Below are positions 1 to 7,573 of a DNA stretch of 19,223 bases, one piece after another. Source of the DNA: JAENVT01 sp031370825 (GTDB taxonomy: Bacteria > Actinomycetota > Acidimicrobiia > Acidimicrobiales > Ilumatobacteraceae); assembly GCA_031370825.1 (NCBI GenBank), contig JANMRB010000144.1, positions 1 to 19,223 of the forward strand, given 5' to 3'. Each line of letters begins with the position of its first letter. Position 1 is the stretch's first letter. The notes beneath the pieces were generated by a model. It was not told the origin of the DNA. It searched no databases and was given only the letters and a program-made list of their open reading frames with translations. The translations under genes and the position numbers were made by a program.

Positions 1-1
1 G

Positions 2-1387
2 GCGGGAGCCTCGGGTGAGGTGTTCTCCGCGGCAATGAAAGCAGCGGGACTCGTCAACCGCTCACTACCCGGCGAGGGTCTGCTGTTTCGGATGTTCAAC
101 ACGATCGGCGAGACGTTGCCATCAATGGCGTTGGCCCGCCAGGCGGTCGCGATGGCCAAGGGAAAGTCGCGCTCCGCAGTGCAGGCAGCCGCAGAGACCG
201 CCGCAGAGCGATTGCTGGAGATGGTGCAACCGCTCGCTGCGTCCGTGTTCGAGCAGCACCGCGCTGCCGGTCGCCCCGTCGTCATGGCCACGACGACCCC
301 GTACGACCTCGTCAAGCCTCTGGCTGATCTGCTGGGCCTCGACGACGTGATCGCGACCAGGTATCGGGTGAACGAGGATGGCACGTATCACGGATCGTTG
401 GACGGCCCGTTCGTGTGGAGCGCCGGCAAGCTCGCCGCAGTCCGCAGGTGGTCGGAGGAGCACAACATCGACCTGGCCGAGAGCTACGCCTACAGCGACA
501 GCGTGTACGACACCCCGCTGCTCGCTGCAGTCGGCTTCCCCTTCGTCGTCAACCCCGATCCGCGGCTGGCGATGATGGCAGCGGCGCGACGCTGGCCGAC
601 GCTCGACCTGTCGTCAGGAGGACATGGGATGCTCAAGATCCCAGTGGTCAACATGGAGATCCAACGACTGGCGCTCAGCTTCAGCCACCCGCTTTTCTTC
701 CCCTACGTCAAGTTCGACATCAGTGGGGTCGAGAACATACCTGCGTTGGGGCCGGCCATCATCGTCGGCAACCATAGGAGCTACTTCGATCCGATGGCCA
801 TGGCCGTGGCGTTTGCACGCACAGACCGAACGGTTCGCTTCCTCGGTAAGAAGGAGGTCTTTGACGCGCCGATCGTCGGACAGATCGCTGCGGCCATGGG
901 TGGCATTCGCGTTGACCGTGGCACCGGCAGCGACGAGCCACTGAAAGCTGCTGTCGAGGCGCTGGAGTTCGGTGACTTGGTGGCGATGATGCCGCAGGGA
1001 ACCATTCCTCGCGGTTTGGCGTTCTTCGATCCGGTCCTCAAGGGTCGGTGGGGCGCGGCAAGATTGGCCGCGATGACGGGCGCGCCGGTGATCCCGATCG
1101 CTCTGTGGGGGACCGAGAAGGTGTGGCCGAGGTCCTCGCGGTTGCCGAACGTGCTCAACATCGTCGACCCGCCGTTGGTCACCGTCAAAGTCGGCGGACC
1201 GGTCACCCTCAAGCACCAGAGCCCAGATGCCGACACGAAGCGGATCATGAAAGCTCTGATGGACCTGCTGCCGCCGGAAAGCCGCATCAAGCGCAAGCCG
1301 ACCGAGGCCGAGTTGGCTGCCGCTTTGCCACGTGGCTACAAGGGCGATTTCCCGGCCGAGCCCGACCGCCGGCCAGGTCTCGATTGA
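2..1387 (+). CDS. HAD-IB phosphatase / 1-acyl-glycerol-3-phosphate acyltransferase fusion (5' partial)
   Basis: The frame is open to the left edge. The first visible residues, AGASGEVFSAAMKAAGL, match the stretch that normally follows the catalytic DxD of HAD subfamily IB proteins, so the true start and the nucleophile Asp lie outside the window. The GTG at 20 is internal. In the 461 visible residues the N-terminal ~200 form the HAD domain: TTTPYD, a lysine in SAGKLAAVRRW, and the late acidic motif YSDSVYDTPLL. The C-terminal half is a PlsC acyltransferase with NHRSYFDP (His258/Asp263 of the fragment), a GGIRVDRGTG block, PQGT in place of the usual PEGT, and VIPIALWGTEKVWP. The organisation is like mycobacterial PlsC (Rv2483c), which is annotated as such a bifunctional protein. 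It probably acylates lysophosphatidate at the membrane; the HAD substrate cannot be told. No operon partner is visible upstream, and the next gene has its own promoter. Confidence 0.9.
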   Translation, partial: AGASGEVFSAAMKAAGLVNRSLPGEGLLFRMFNTIGETLPSMALARQAVAMAKGKSRSAVQAAAETAAERLLEMVQPLAASVFEQHRAAGRPVVMATTTPYDLVKPLADLLGLDDVIATRYRVNEDGTYHGSLDGPFVWSAGKLAAVRRWSEEHNIDLAESYAYSDSVYDTPLLAAVGFPFVVNPDPRLAMMAAARRWPTLDLSSGGHGMLKIPVVNMEIQRLALSFSHPLFFPYVKFDISGVENIPALGPAIIVGNHRSYFDPMAMAVAFARTDRTVRFLGKKEVFDAPIVGQIAAAMGGIRVDRGTGSDEPLKAAVEALEFGDLVAMMPQGTIPRGLAFFDPVLKGRWGAARLAAMTGAPVIPIALWGTEKVWPRSSRLPNVLNIVDPPLVTVKVGGPVTLKHQSPDADTKRIMKALMDLLPPESRIKRKPTEAELAAALPRGYKGDFPAEPDRRPGLD

Positions 1388-1425
1388 ACACGACGAATTA
1401 CGATCTGAAACCAACCGTGCGCGGT

Positions 1426-1443
1426 CTACCTACTGGTCGGTAG
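1426..1443. promoter_or_regulatory. Candidate TetR-type operator upstream of the desaturase
   Basis: CTACCTACTGGTCGGTAG is an 18-bp near-palindrome: 7 of 9 positions pair between half-sites CTACCTACT and CTACCGACC. It ends 6 bp before the -10 hexamer of the desaturase gene, so a bound protein would block RNA polymerase. The size and symmetry suit a TetR-family acyl-CoA-responsive repressor. That assignment is inferred from the target gene and the symmetry, not from a recognised consensus. Confidence 0.6.
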
Positions 1444-1449
1444 GCAGGA

Positions 1450-1463
1450 TATACTTTGCCGGA
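1450..1463 (+). promoter_or_regulatory. -10 element of a leaderless desaturase promoter
   Basis: TATACT at 1450-1455 lies 7 bp before the ATG at 1463, the normal distance from a -10 hexamer to a transcription start. No Shine-Dalgarno sequence precedes the ATG. Together these suggest that transcription starts at or next to the start codon and the mRNA is leaderless, which is common in actinobacteria. No convincing -35 is seen; the expected place is occupied by the palindrome at 1426-1443. Confidence 0.6.
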
Positions 1464-2458
1464 TGAATGACACGGCACTGCTCAACGAGCTCACTGAGGT
1501 CGCCGAGCGGTTGACTACTCGGCACTACGAGACCTGCAAGCCGTGGTACCCCCACGAGTTCGTACCGTGGAGCATGGGTCGCGACTTCGAGGCCGACAAG
1601 CCGTGGGACGCGGACGAGCTTCCCGTCTCAGACTCCCTGCGAAGTGCGCTGTTCGTCAACCTGCTCACCGAGGACAACCTCCCTTACTACTTCCAGACCA
1701 TCGACCGCATGTTCGGCCGCAAGGGCATCTGGCGCGAGTGGTCGCACCGGTGGACTGCCGAAGAAGCCCGTCACTCGATCGCTCTGCGCGACTACATGAC
1801 GGTGACTCGCATGCTCGATCCTCACACGCTCGAGGACGGGCGGATGTCGCAGATGTCGGGCGGGCAGGTTCCCGATCCAACATCGGCGGTGGACGGCTTC
1901 GTCTACGTCGCCTTGCAAGAACTGGCCACCCGGATTGCGCACCGCAACACAGGAAGAGCCCTGCGCGACGAACTGTCGAACCACCCCGCCGGTGAAGCGG
2001 GTTACGAGCTGATCAGTCGCGTGGCCGCAGACGAGAACTTCCACTTCCTCTTCTATCGCGACCTGACCTCAGCTGCGTTGGAGATTGCACCTTCGCTGGT
2101 GGTTCCGGCAATCGAGCGGCAAGTGCGCGAGTTCGAAATGCCAGGCACAGGCATCCCCGGCTTCAAGCGCCACGCGCAGGCCATTGCCAATGCAGGTCTG
2201 TACAACCTGCTTCAACATCACGACCAGATCCTCGAGCCTGTCGTGATGAAGTGGTGGAAGGTCGAGTCGTTGCAGGGCCTCACCGCTGAGGCGGAGCAAG
2301 CGCGTGAAGCACTGATTCGTCAGATCCAGCGAATCGGCACGGCGGCACGCCGCCTGGCTGACCGGGCTCGCGAAAAGGCCGAGCGGGCGCTGATCACATT
2401 GGCCGACCGCAAGGCCGACCTCACTGCAAGTCGGTCGGTTCGACCCTCGTCATCGTGA
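1463..2458 (+). CDS. desA: Soluble acyl-ACP desaturase (di-iron, DesA-like)
   Basis: The product (331 aa) belongs to the plant-stearoyl-ACP-desaturase / mycobacterial DesA1-DesA2 family. It would introduce a cis double bond into an acyl chain carried on ACP, using O2 and reduced ferredoxin, in the cytoplasm. The full set of di-iron ligands is visible: Glu70 (LLTEDN), Glu101 and His104 (EEARH), Glu153 (LQELATR), and Glu191 and His194 (DENFH). The length is close to DesA1. The last ~60 residues are Arg/Glu/Ala-rich and probably helical, beyond the catalytic bundle. The ATG at 1463 is favoured by its place 7 bp after a -10 hexamer; there is no ribosome-binding site. A symmetric element at 1426-1443 suggests control by an acyl-CoA-sensing repressor. 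The ACP-bound substrate and the position of the double bond cannot be deduced. Confidence 0.93.
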   Translation: MNDTALLNELTEVAERLTTRHYETCKPWYPHEFVPWSMGRDFEADKPWDADELPVSDSLRSALFVNLLTEDNLPYYFQTIDRMFGRKGIWREWSHRWTAEEARHSIALRDYMTVTRMLDPHTLEDGRMSQMSGGQVPDPTSAVDGFVYVALQELATRIAHRNTGRALRDELSNHPAGEAGYELISRVAADENFHFLFYRDLTSAALEIAPSLVVPAIERQVREFEMPGTGIPGFKRHAQAIANAGLYNLLQHHDQILEPVVMKWWKVESLQGLTAEAEQAREALIRQIQRIGTAARRLADRAREKAERALITLADRKADLTASRSVRPSSS

Positions 2459-2483
2459 TGGCGTCGTCCTGATGGCGTCGCCC
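2456..2483 (+). repeat. Two tandem copies of a 14-bp unit at the desaturase stop codon
   Basis: TGATGGCGTCGTCC (2456-2469) is followed at once by TGATGGCGTCGCCC (2470-2483), with 13 of 14 positions identical. The first copy begins with the stop codon of the desaturase gene. The repeat fills most of the 33-bp gap to the convergent DinB-like gene. It has no hairpin potential typical of a terminator, and a slippage duplication is the simplest explanation. Confidence 0.8.
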
Positions 2484-2491
2484 TAGCGAGG

Positions 2492-3016
2492 TCAGTCGCC
2501 GACCGAACCGTCGATCCGCTCACGCAGAAGATCCGCGTGACCACAGTGTCGTGCGTATTCCTCGATCATGTGGATCAGGATCCACCTTAGGTTCGGCTGC
2601 CATCCGGGGAGCCTCTGGGTGGGCGGGATTGCTTTCGCGAGCGTGTCGAGGGGAGTTCCTGAGGAACACGATTGGGCGAACTCGATCTCGGCCCGCAGCG
2701 AGGCCAGTGCTTCGGCCAACGTGTCGCCGGCCGTCGGATGGAAGTCGCCGTCGCGGTCCTCATCGGTGTAGTAGAGCGGCGGCGCGTCGAGCGCCACGAA
2801 CCGGCGGCGAAACCAACCGCGCTCGACCTCGGCCATGTGACGGATCAGCCCCAACAACGACATCTCACTCGGCTCGATGCGCATCCGTGCTTGTTCCTCG
2901 GTGATGCCCTCGGCCTTGCGGAGCAGGATCGTGCGTTGGTAGTCGAGGAACGAGTGCAGGAGGGCCGCCTCGTCGCCTGTTGGTTGCAGTTCGGGATCGC
3001 TGGAAAGCTCGGTCAT
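2492..3016 (-). CDS. DinB-like / DUF664 family protein
   Basis: A 174-aa protein of the DinB/YfiT four-helix-bundle superfamily, DUF664 type. Visible family features are the N-terminal helix ending LIRHMAEVERGWF, with His60 as a likely metal ligand, and the C-terminal block RWILIHMIEEYARHCGHADLLRE with His149, His157 and His160, from which the remaining ligands would come. In actinobacteria relatives include mycothiol-dependent transferases and isomerases, so thiol-dependent detoxification is possible but unproven. The ATG overlaps the stop codon of the upstream nitroreductase gene in an ATGA arrangement (3013-3016) with little sign of its own ribosome-binding site, so translational coupling is likely. 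It is the last gene of the aconitase-nitroreductase-DinB run and converges on the desaturase gene. Confidence 0.88.
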   Translation of the reverse strand: MTELSSDPELQPTGDEAALLHSFLDYQRTILLRKAEGITEEQARMRIEPSEMSLLGLIRHMAEVERGWFRRRFVALDAPPLYYTDEDRDGDFHPTAGDTLAEALASLRAEIEFAQSCSSGTPLDTLAKAIPPTQRLPGWQPNLRWILIHMIEEYARHCGHADLLRERIDGSVGD

Positions 3017-3663
3017 GCCAGCGGGGCACCGTCGAATCGATCGACCGTGGTGAACTCGGAAACGCGCCCCCGGCTCAGCTTTGTGTTGAGGTGCACGGGG
3101 TACCCGAGGAAGATCGTGGCGGCGAGCGCGTGGTCTTCTGGCAGACGCACGATAGCGGCCGCCTCGTCCTCGGCGCGCGATAGGAACGTCGTCATCACTC
3201 CTCCGAGCCCGCGAGCCCGCGCCGCCAGGAGAATGCTCCAGCCGAAGGGATAGATCGATGCTCCGCCTGTCAACGGCGGGCGCCCGAGCTGCCCATCCAT
3301 CAGCGCAATCTCGTTGAGGTCCGCAGCCAGGACGATGACAACGGGAACCCGCTCGATGTTGTCGAGCAACTCGTTGGGCTCCGCCACGGGCGTCGCGTTG
3401 GTAGAGCGACCGAATGCGAAGGGTGCGTGTGTCGACTGCGCACTCTCACCGCGGTACTCGTGCCACACGGTGGTCATCAGATCTGCCAGCTGACGGCGAA
3501 TCGCGGGGTCCTTGACGATCGCCACACGCCAGGGTTGACGGTTCCCGCCGCTCGGGGCGAAGCGCGCATCGTCGAGAATCGCGGCGACCACATCGTCGTC
3601 GACAGGCTGATCAGTGAAGTCGCGAGCAGCTCCGGTCGTGCGAAGCGCCTCGATCAGATCCAC
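3013..3663 (-). CDS. Nitroreductase-family flavoprotein
   Basis: A 216-aa protein with the nitroreductase/NADH-oxidase fold, expected to bind FMN and to reduce a substrate with NAD(P)H in the cytoplasm. The N-terminal FMN-phosphate region is visible as ARDFTDQPV followed by ARFAPSGGNRQPWRV (Arg14, Ser38, Asn41, Gln43), and the later GLGGVMTTFL and FLGYP segments are typical. The substrate cannot be assigned; the family includes nitro-, quinone- and enone-reducing members as well as BluB-like and dehalogenase branches. The start is a GTG at 3663 directly after the aconitase stop codon with no gap. GGCAGGG in the end of the aconitase gene can serve as ribosome-binding site. Its 3' end overlaps the DinB-like gene by 4 bp, which supports co-transcription. 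Confidence 0.9.
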   Translation of the reverse strand: MDLIEALRTTGAARDFTDQPVDDDVVAAILDDARFAPSGGNRQPWRVAIVKDPAIRRQLADLMTTVWHEYRGESAQSTHAPFAFGRSTNATPVAEPNELLDNIERVPVVIVLAADLNEIALMDGQLGRPPLTGGASIYPFGWSILLAARARGLGGVMTTFLSRAEDEAAAIVRLPEDHALAATIFLGYPVHLNTKLSRGRVSEFTTVDRFDGAPLA

Positions 3664-5928
3664 TCAGACCCTGCCTTCGGCAACCTTGCGGCGCACCACG
3701 TTGAGCGCCGACCCGGCCTTGAACCACTCGACCTGCTCATCGCTGAAGGTGTGCACCCCTTCGAACGGTGTCACCGTGCCATCGGCCTTGACGATCTCGC
3801 AGCGCACGTTCTGTCCCGGCTTCGGGGGCAGGTCGAGCACGTTGATGCGGTCGGTCTCACCGATGAGGTCGTATGTGCCCGGATCGGCAAACGTCAGCGG
3901 CACGAGGCCCTGCTTCTTCAGGTTGGTCTCGTGGATGCGGGCGAAGCTGCGGGCCAAGATCACTACGCCGCCCCGGAATCGAGGTTCCATCGCGGCGTGC
4001 TCACGCGATGAGCCCTCGCCGTAGTTGCGGTCACCGATAGCAACCCAGCGCACATCGGCCTCGCCGTACTTCTTCGCCAGGTTTGGCAACGTGTCGGGAG
4101 TGCCGTCGCGGAAGTCGACCCCTTCACCCACCGGCCGGTCGAAAGCGCTGACCACACCGAGGAACAGGTTGCCGCTGATGTTCTCGAGGTGACCCCGATA
4201 CGTCAGCCATTTGCCGGCAGCAGAGATGTGGTCGGTCGTGCACTTGCCCTTGGCCTTCATCAAGATGGGAAGGTCGCGGTAATCGTTGCCGTCCCACGCC
4301 GGGAACGGTTGGAGCAACTGCAATCGTTCACTGATCGGCGACACCTTGACCGACACGGACGAGCCATCGGCGGGCGGGGGCGTGAAGGTGTTCTCGCCCG
4401 GGTCATAGCCCTTGTCGGGGAGCACTTCACCGACGGGCGGTTCGAGCAACACCTCGGTGCCGTCAGGTGCGGTGATTGTGTCAATGGTCGGGTCGAAATC
4501 GAGATTGCCGGCAAGGGCCAATGCGATCACCGTGTCGGGAGAGGTCACGAAGCTGAGCGTGTTGGCCGAACCGTCGTTGCGCTTCGGGAAGTTGCGGTTG
4601 AACGAGTTGACGATGGTGTTGGGCACACCGTTGTCGGCCGGCGGCCGATCCCATTGACCGATGCAGGGACCGCAGGCGTTGGCAAGCACAGTGGCACCGA
4701 TCGCCTCGAGGTCGGCGAGAAGCCCGTCGCGCTCGATGGTGGCACGGGTCTGCTCCGAGCCTGGCGTGATCAACAGATCGGTCTTGACCATCAAGCCTCT
4801 CGCTGACGCCTGGCGGGCAATCGACGCTGCACGGGTGATGTCCTCGTATGAGCTGTTGGTGCAACTTCCGACCAGGGCCGCGGAGATTTCCAAAGGCCAG
4901 TTGTTGGCGCGTGCCTCGGCACCGACGGCAGCACCGACCCGATTGGCCCGGTCGGGGGAGTGCGGGCCATTGATCAGTGGCTTCAGCTCGTCGAGATCGA
5001 TCTCGATCAACTGGTCGTAAAGCGCGCCCTCGTCGGGCCGCAGGTCGTCGGTGACCTTGTCGGCAGCGTCGGCGATGGCCTCTCGTCGCGTTGCCTTGAG
5101 GTACATCGACATGTTGTGGTCGTAGCCGAAGAGGCTGCACGTGGCCCCGATCTCAGCGCCCATGTTGCAGATCGTCGCCTTACCCGTTGCCGAGATGCTG
5201 TCAGCGCCTGGCCCGAAGTATTCGACGATTGCCCCCGTGCCACCCTCCACAGTCAAGACCCGGGCGACTTCGAGAATGACGTCCTTTGGCGCTGACCAAC
5301 CGCTGAGCGTGCCTGTGAGCTTGACCCCGATCACCTTCGGCCAGCGAACGTTGAACGGGAAACCGGTCATCACATCGACGGCGTCGGCGCCGCCCACGCC
5401 GATCGCGATCATCCCGAGGCCGCCCGCATTCGGCGTATGACTGTCGGTGCCGATCATCATCCCGCCGGGGAACGCGTAGTTCTCCAGCACGACCTGGTGG
5501 ATGATCCCGCTGCCGGGGCCCCAGAAGCCGATGCCGTACTTGGCACTGACGGAGCGAAGGAAGTCGTACACCTCTTTGTTGGTGTCGATGGCTACGCCGA
5601 GGTCGATGAGCGCGCCGACCTTGGCGGAGATCAAGTGGTCGCAGTGCACGGTGCTGGGCACTGCGGTCGTGGGCAGACCAGCAGTCATGAACTGCAACAG
5701 CGCCATCTGGGCGGTCGCATCCTGCATCGCCACGCGATCGGGATGGAAGTCGTTGTAGGTCCCCCCACGCTCGATGTCGGCAGACGGGTCGCCCAGATGG
5801 TTCAACAGAATCTTTTCGGTCAGGGTCAGCGGCCTGCCGAAGCGGGAGCGTCCGGCGGTGCAACGGGCAGTCAAGTTGTCGTAGACGCCTTGAACCAACT
5901 CGACGGGCGTTTCTGCGGTCACCGACAT
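3664..5928 (-). CDS. acn: Aconitate hydratase, mitochondrial type
   Basis: A 754-aa [4Fe-4S] enzyme that interconverts citrate and isocitrate in the TCA cycle. The three cluster cysteines are Cys356 (GSCTNSS), Cys419 and Cys422 (CGPCIGQ). Other landmarks are TDSHTPNAGG near residue 161, TTDHISAAGKW, and the C-terminal swivel-domain motif GSSREHAAMEPR. Length and sequence match the mitochondrial branch rather than the ~900-residue AcnA/IRP type usual in actinobacteria. The start is placed at the ATG at 5928 because AAGGAG lies 7 nt upstream and homologues begin near here; an upstream in-frame ATG at 6012 would add 28 unconserved residues and overlap the divergent gntR gene. It leads a tight minus-strand run with the nitroreductase and DinB-like genes. 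The divergent GntR regulator is a candidate controller. Confidence 0.95.
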   Translation of the reverse strand: MSVTAETPVELVQGVYDNLTARCTAGRSRFGRPLTLTEKILLNHLGDPSADIERGGTYNDFHPDRVAMQDATAQMALLQFMTAGLPTTAVPSTVHCDHLISAKVGALIDLGVAIDTNKEVYDFLRSVSAKYGIGFWGPGSGIIHQVVLENYAFPGGMMIGTDSHTPNAGGLGMIAIGVGGADAVDVMTGFPFNVRWPKVIGVKLTGTLSGWSAPKDVILEVARVLTVEGGTGAIVEYFGPGADSISATGKATICNMGAEIGATCSLFGYDHNMSMYLKATRREAIADAADKVTDDLRPDEGALYDQLIEIDLDELKPLINGPHSPDRANRVGAAVGAEARANNWPLEISAALVGSCTNSSYEDITRAASIARQASARGLMVKTDLLITPGSEQTRATIERDGLLADLEAIGATVLANACGPCIGQWDRPPADNGVPNTIVNSFNRNFPKRNDGSANTLSFVTSPDTVIALALAGNLDFDPTIDTITAPDGTEVLLEPPVGEVLPDKGYDPGENTFTPPPADGSSVSVKVSPISERLQLLQPFPAWDGNDYRDLPILMKAKGKCTTDHISAAGKWLTYRGHLENISGNLFLGVVSAFDRPVGEGVDFRDGTPDTLPNLAKKYGEADVRWVAIGDRNYGEGSSREHAAMEPRFRGGVVILARSFARIHETNLKKQGLVPLTFADPGTYDLIGETDRINVLDLPPKPGQNVRCEIVKADGTVTPFEGVHTFSDEQVEWFKAGSALNVVRRKVAEGRV

Positions 5929-6004
5929 GGCTGCTCCTTGCAATTGGTTCCGGTGTAGACAAGCATAATACAAGTGGATCGATTCTCGAAAGCCAAGAAT
6001 TGAC
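5929..6004. promoter_or_regulatory. Divergent acn / gntR promoter region with candidate GntR half-sites
   Basis: This 76-bp spacer carries AAGGAG for acn (minus strand, in 5935-5940). An AT-rich core can be read as a -10 on both strands: TATTAT on minus (5970-5965) and CATAAT on plus (5964-5969). Beside it lies TGTAGACA (5954-5961), a TGT-N2-ACA inverted repeat resembling HutC/GntR operators, and the direct repeat ACAAG at 5959-5963 and 5970-5974 (spanning GACAAG and TACAAG). The position at the inferred acn transcription start suggests that the regulator represses acn and itself. Clear -35 boxes are not seen at standard spacing. Confidence 0.45.
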
Positions 6005-6730
6005 ATGCGCACGATTCGTTATCAAGAGATCGCCCAGGTGTTGCGTGAGCGGATTGCCGCAGTAGGCCCAGGTCATGTGCTGCCCAGTGAGAGCGAGCTC
6101 TCAGCCGAGTTCAAGGTCAGTCGGGTCACCGTTCGCCGCGCCCTGGAAACGCTACGAGATGAACGCCTGGTCGAATCGCGACAGGGCTTTGGATGGTTCT
6201 CGGCGACCGCTCCCTTGCAGCAGCGCCTCACCCAACTCGACACGATCGAACGGCAGTTGGAAGAACGAGGGATGCACCCGCAGCGGCAGATCATCGAATT
6301 CGCCTTCGTTGCAGCGCCTCCACACGTCGCCGCGCAACTGCACTGCGACAACGTGCTCCGCGTCAAGCGGATCAACCGCGCCGACGGTGAGCCGTTCGCC
6401 GTTGTCACTGTGTGGTGTCCCGCCGATCTCGGGCAGAACATGAGCCGACTCGACGTGGAACGCCAGCCGTTCTACGAGTTGTTGGGCATCCCGCTGCGGG
6501 GGGCAACGCAGACGATCGGCGCGGCGTCGGCCAGTCCGGCGGACGCAGCACTCCTGACCGTTCCTGTCGGCAGTCCGGTGCTGCGGTGCGAGCGCCTCAC
6601 CACAAGCACGGCAGGCGAGCCGATCCTGCTCAGCGAGCACATCTTTCCCGCACACCGCACGGAGTTCGTCGTTGACCTGCCCCTCGCCGAACCGTCGACG
6701 ACTCCGACCGGGCTGCGCTTGGTCGAGTGA
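6005..6730 (+). CDS. GntR family regulator, HutC/UTRA type
   Basis: A 241-aa DNA-binding repressor or activator. The N-terminal ~65 residues are the GntR winged helix, with LPSESELSAEFKVSRVTVRRAL as the helix-turn-helix core (given here only as the landmark LPSESEL and VSRVTVRRAL) and the wing VESRQGFGWF. From about residue 85 to the end is a UTRA effector domain: YELLGIPL, GSPVLRCERLTT, GEPILLSEHIFP. UTRA domains bind small ligands such as sugars, amino acids or organic acids; the ligand here is unknown. It starts 76 bp from the divergent acn gene and is followed closely by a crotonase and a methyltransferase gene, so it may control either side. No ribosome-binding site is obvious before the ATG. 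Confidence 0.92.
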   Translation: MRTIRYQEIAQVLRERIAAVGPGHVLPSESELSAEFKVSRVTVRRALETLRDERLVESRQGFGWFSATAPLQQRLTQLDTIERQLEERGMHPQRQIIEFAFVAAPPHVAAQLHCDNVLRVKRINRADGEPFAVVTVWCPADLGQNMSRLDVERQPFYELLGIPLRGATQTIGAASASPADAALLTVPVGSPVLRCERLTTSTAGEPILLSEHIFPAHRTEFVVDLPLAEPSTTPTGLRLVE

Positions 6731-6750
6731 CGATCTGCAACACTCGGACC

Positions 6751-7566
6751 ATGTCCGACCGTGTCACTGTGACGATCTCCGCCGGCATCGCCGATGTGCG
6801 AATGAATCGGCCCGAGAAACGCAATGCGCTCGATGGCGAGATGTTCCGGGGGCTCGCCGATGTCGGCGAACGCTTGAAGACCGAACAGGGTGTGCGCGCG
6901 GTCGTCCTCAGTGGCGACGGAACGTCGTTCTGCGCCGGTCTCGACTTCACGTCGTTCCAGATGATGTCGAGCGGTGAGCGACCACCGGCTGCCGATGACA
7001 ACAGTCCGGGTGCGATGCAAGACGGTCGCATCACGCACCTCGGACAACAGGTGTGTTGGGTGTGGCAGGAGATCCCCGTACCAGTGATCGCTGCCGTTCA
7101 CGGGCATGCGCTCGGTGGGGGCATCCAGATCGCACTCGGTGCCGATATCCGGATCGTCCATCCGGACACCCAGCTCAGCGTGCGCGAGGTCCACTGGGGT
7201 CTGGTCCCCGACATGACCGGGACGTTGACACTTCGGTCGTTGGTGCGCGCCGACATCGCCAAGGAGCTCGTCTTCACCGCCCGCGTGTTCGACGGGCGCG
7301 AGGCCTATGCGCTCGGCCTGGCCACCAAGCTGTCCGACAACCCGTTCGACGAGGCAATGTCCATGGCTCGCCAGATCGCCGACCGCAGTCCCGACGCGGT
7401 GCGCGCCGCGAAGGTGTTGCTGAATGGTCTGTTCAACGCGGGCGCGGCGGAGCAGTTCGCCGAAGAGCGCCGGCTCATCGGTTCGTTGATAGGTCGCCCG
7501 AATCAGGTCGAGGCCGTGATGGCCAACTTCGAGAAACGCGCCGCTGCGTTCACCGACCCGGCTTGA
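6751..7566 (+). CDS. Crotonase-family enoyl-CoA hydratase/isomerase
   Basis: A 271-aa crotonase-fold protein acting on acyl-CoA thioesters in the cytoplasm. The N-terminal strand reads ADVRMNRPEKRNALD. The first oxyanion-hole loop is TSFCAGLDF, and the second is HGHALGGGIQIALGADIR. REVHWGLVPDM has Glu and Asp spaced eight apart, as in dienoyl-CoA isomerases (Glu196/Asp204 of ECH1), but the position of ECH1 Asp176 is Gln (GGGIQIA). Hydratase or isomerase activity thus cannot be settled. The ATG at 6751 is chosen because homologues begin MSDRV or similar; a GTG at 6727 overlapping the gntR stop would add eight residues (MTICNTRT). Neither has a good ribosome-binding site. It lies 20 bp after gntR and 7 bp before the methyltransferase, most likely in one operon. 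Confidence 0.9.
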   Translation: MSDRVTVTISAGIADVRMNRPEKRNALDGEMFRGLADVGERLKTEQGVRAVVLSGDGTSFCAGLDFTSFQMMSSGERPPAADDNSPGAMQDGRITHLGQQVCWVWQEIPVPVIAAVHGHALGGGIQIALGADIRIVHPDTQLSVREVHWGLVPDMTGTLTLRSLVRADIAKELVFTARVFDGREAYALGLATKLSDNPFDEAMSMARQIADRSPDAVRAAKVLLNGLFNAGAAEQFAEERRLIGSLIGRPNQVEAVMANFEKRAAAFTDPA

Positions 7567-7573
7567 GGCGACC

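Noticed and set aside
20..22. GTG at 20 as the start of the HAD/PlsC protein.
   Set aside because: The frame is open to base 2 and the preceding residues AGASGE belong to the conserved HAD-IB region, so the gene begins outside the window.
614..1414. Long minus-strand open frame (266 codons) opposite the acyltransferase.
   Set aside because: Arg/His/Gln-rich shadow of a well-supported gene; no recognisable domain.
5929..6012. N-terminal extension of aconitase from an ATG at 6012 (28 extra residues).
   Set aside because: AAGGAG sits 7 nt before the ATG at 5928, the extra residues do not look like the family, and the extension would overlap the divergent gntR start.
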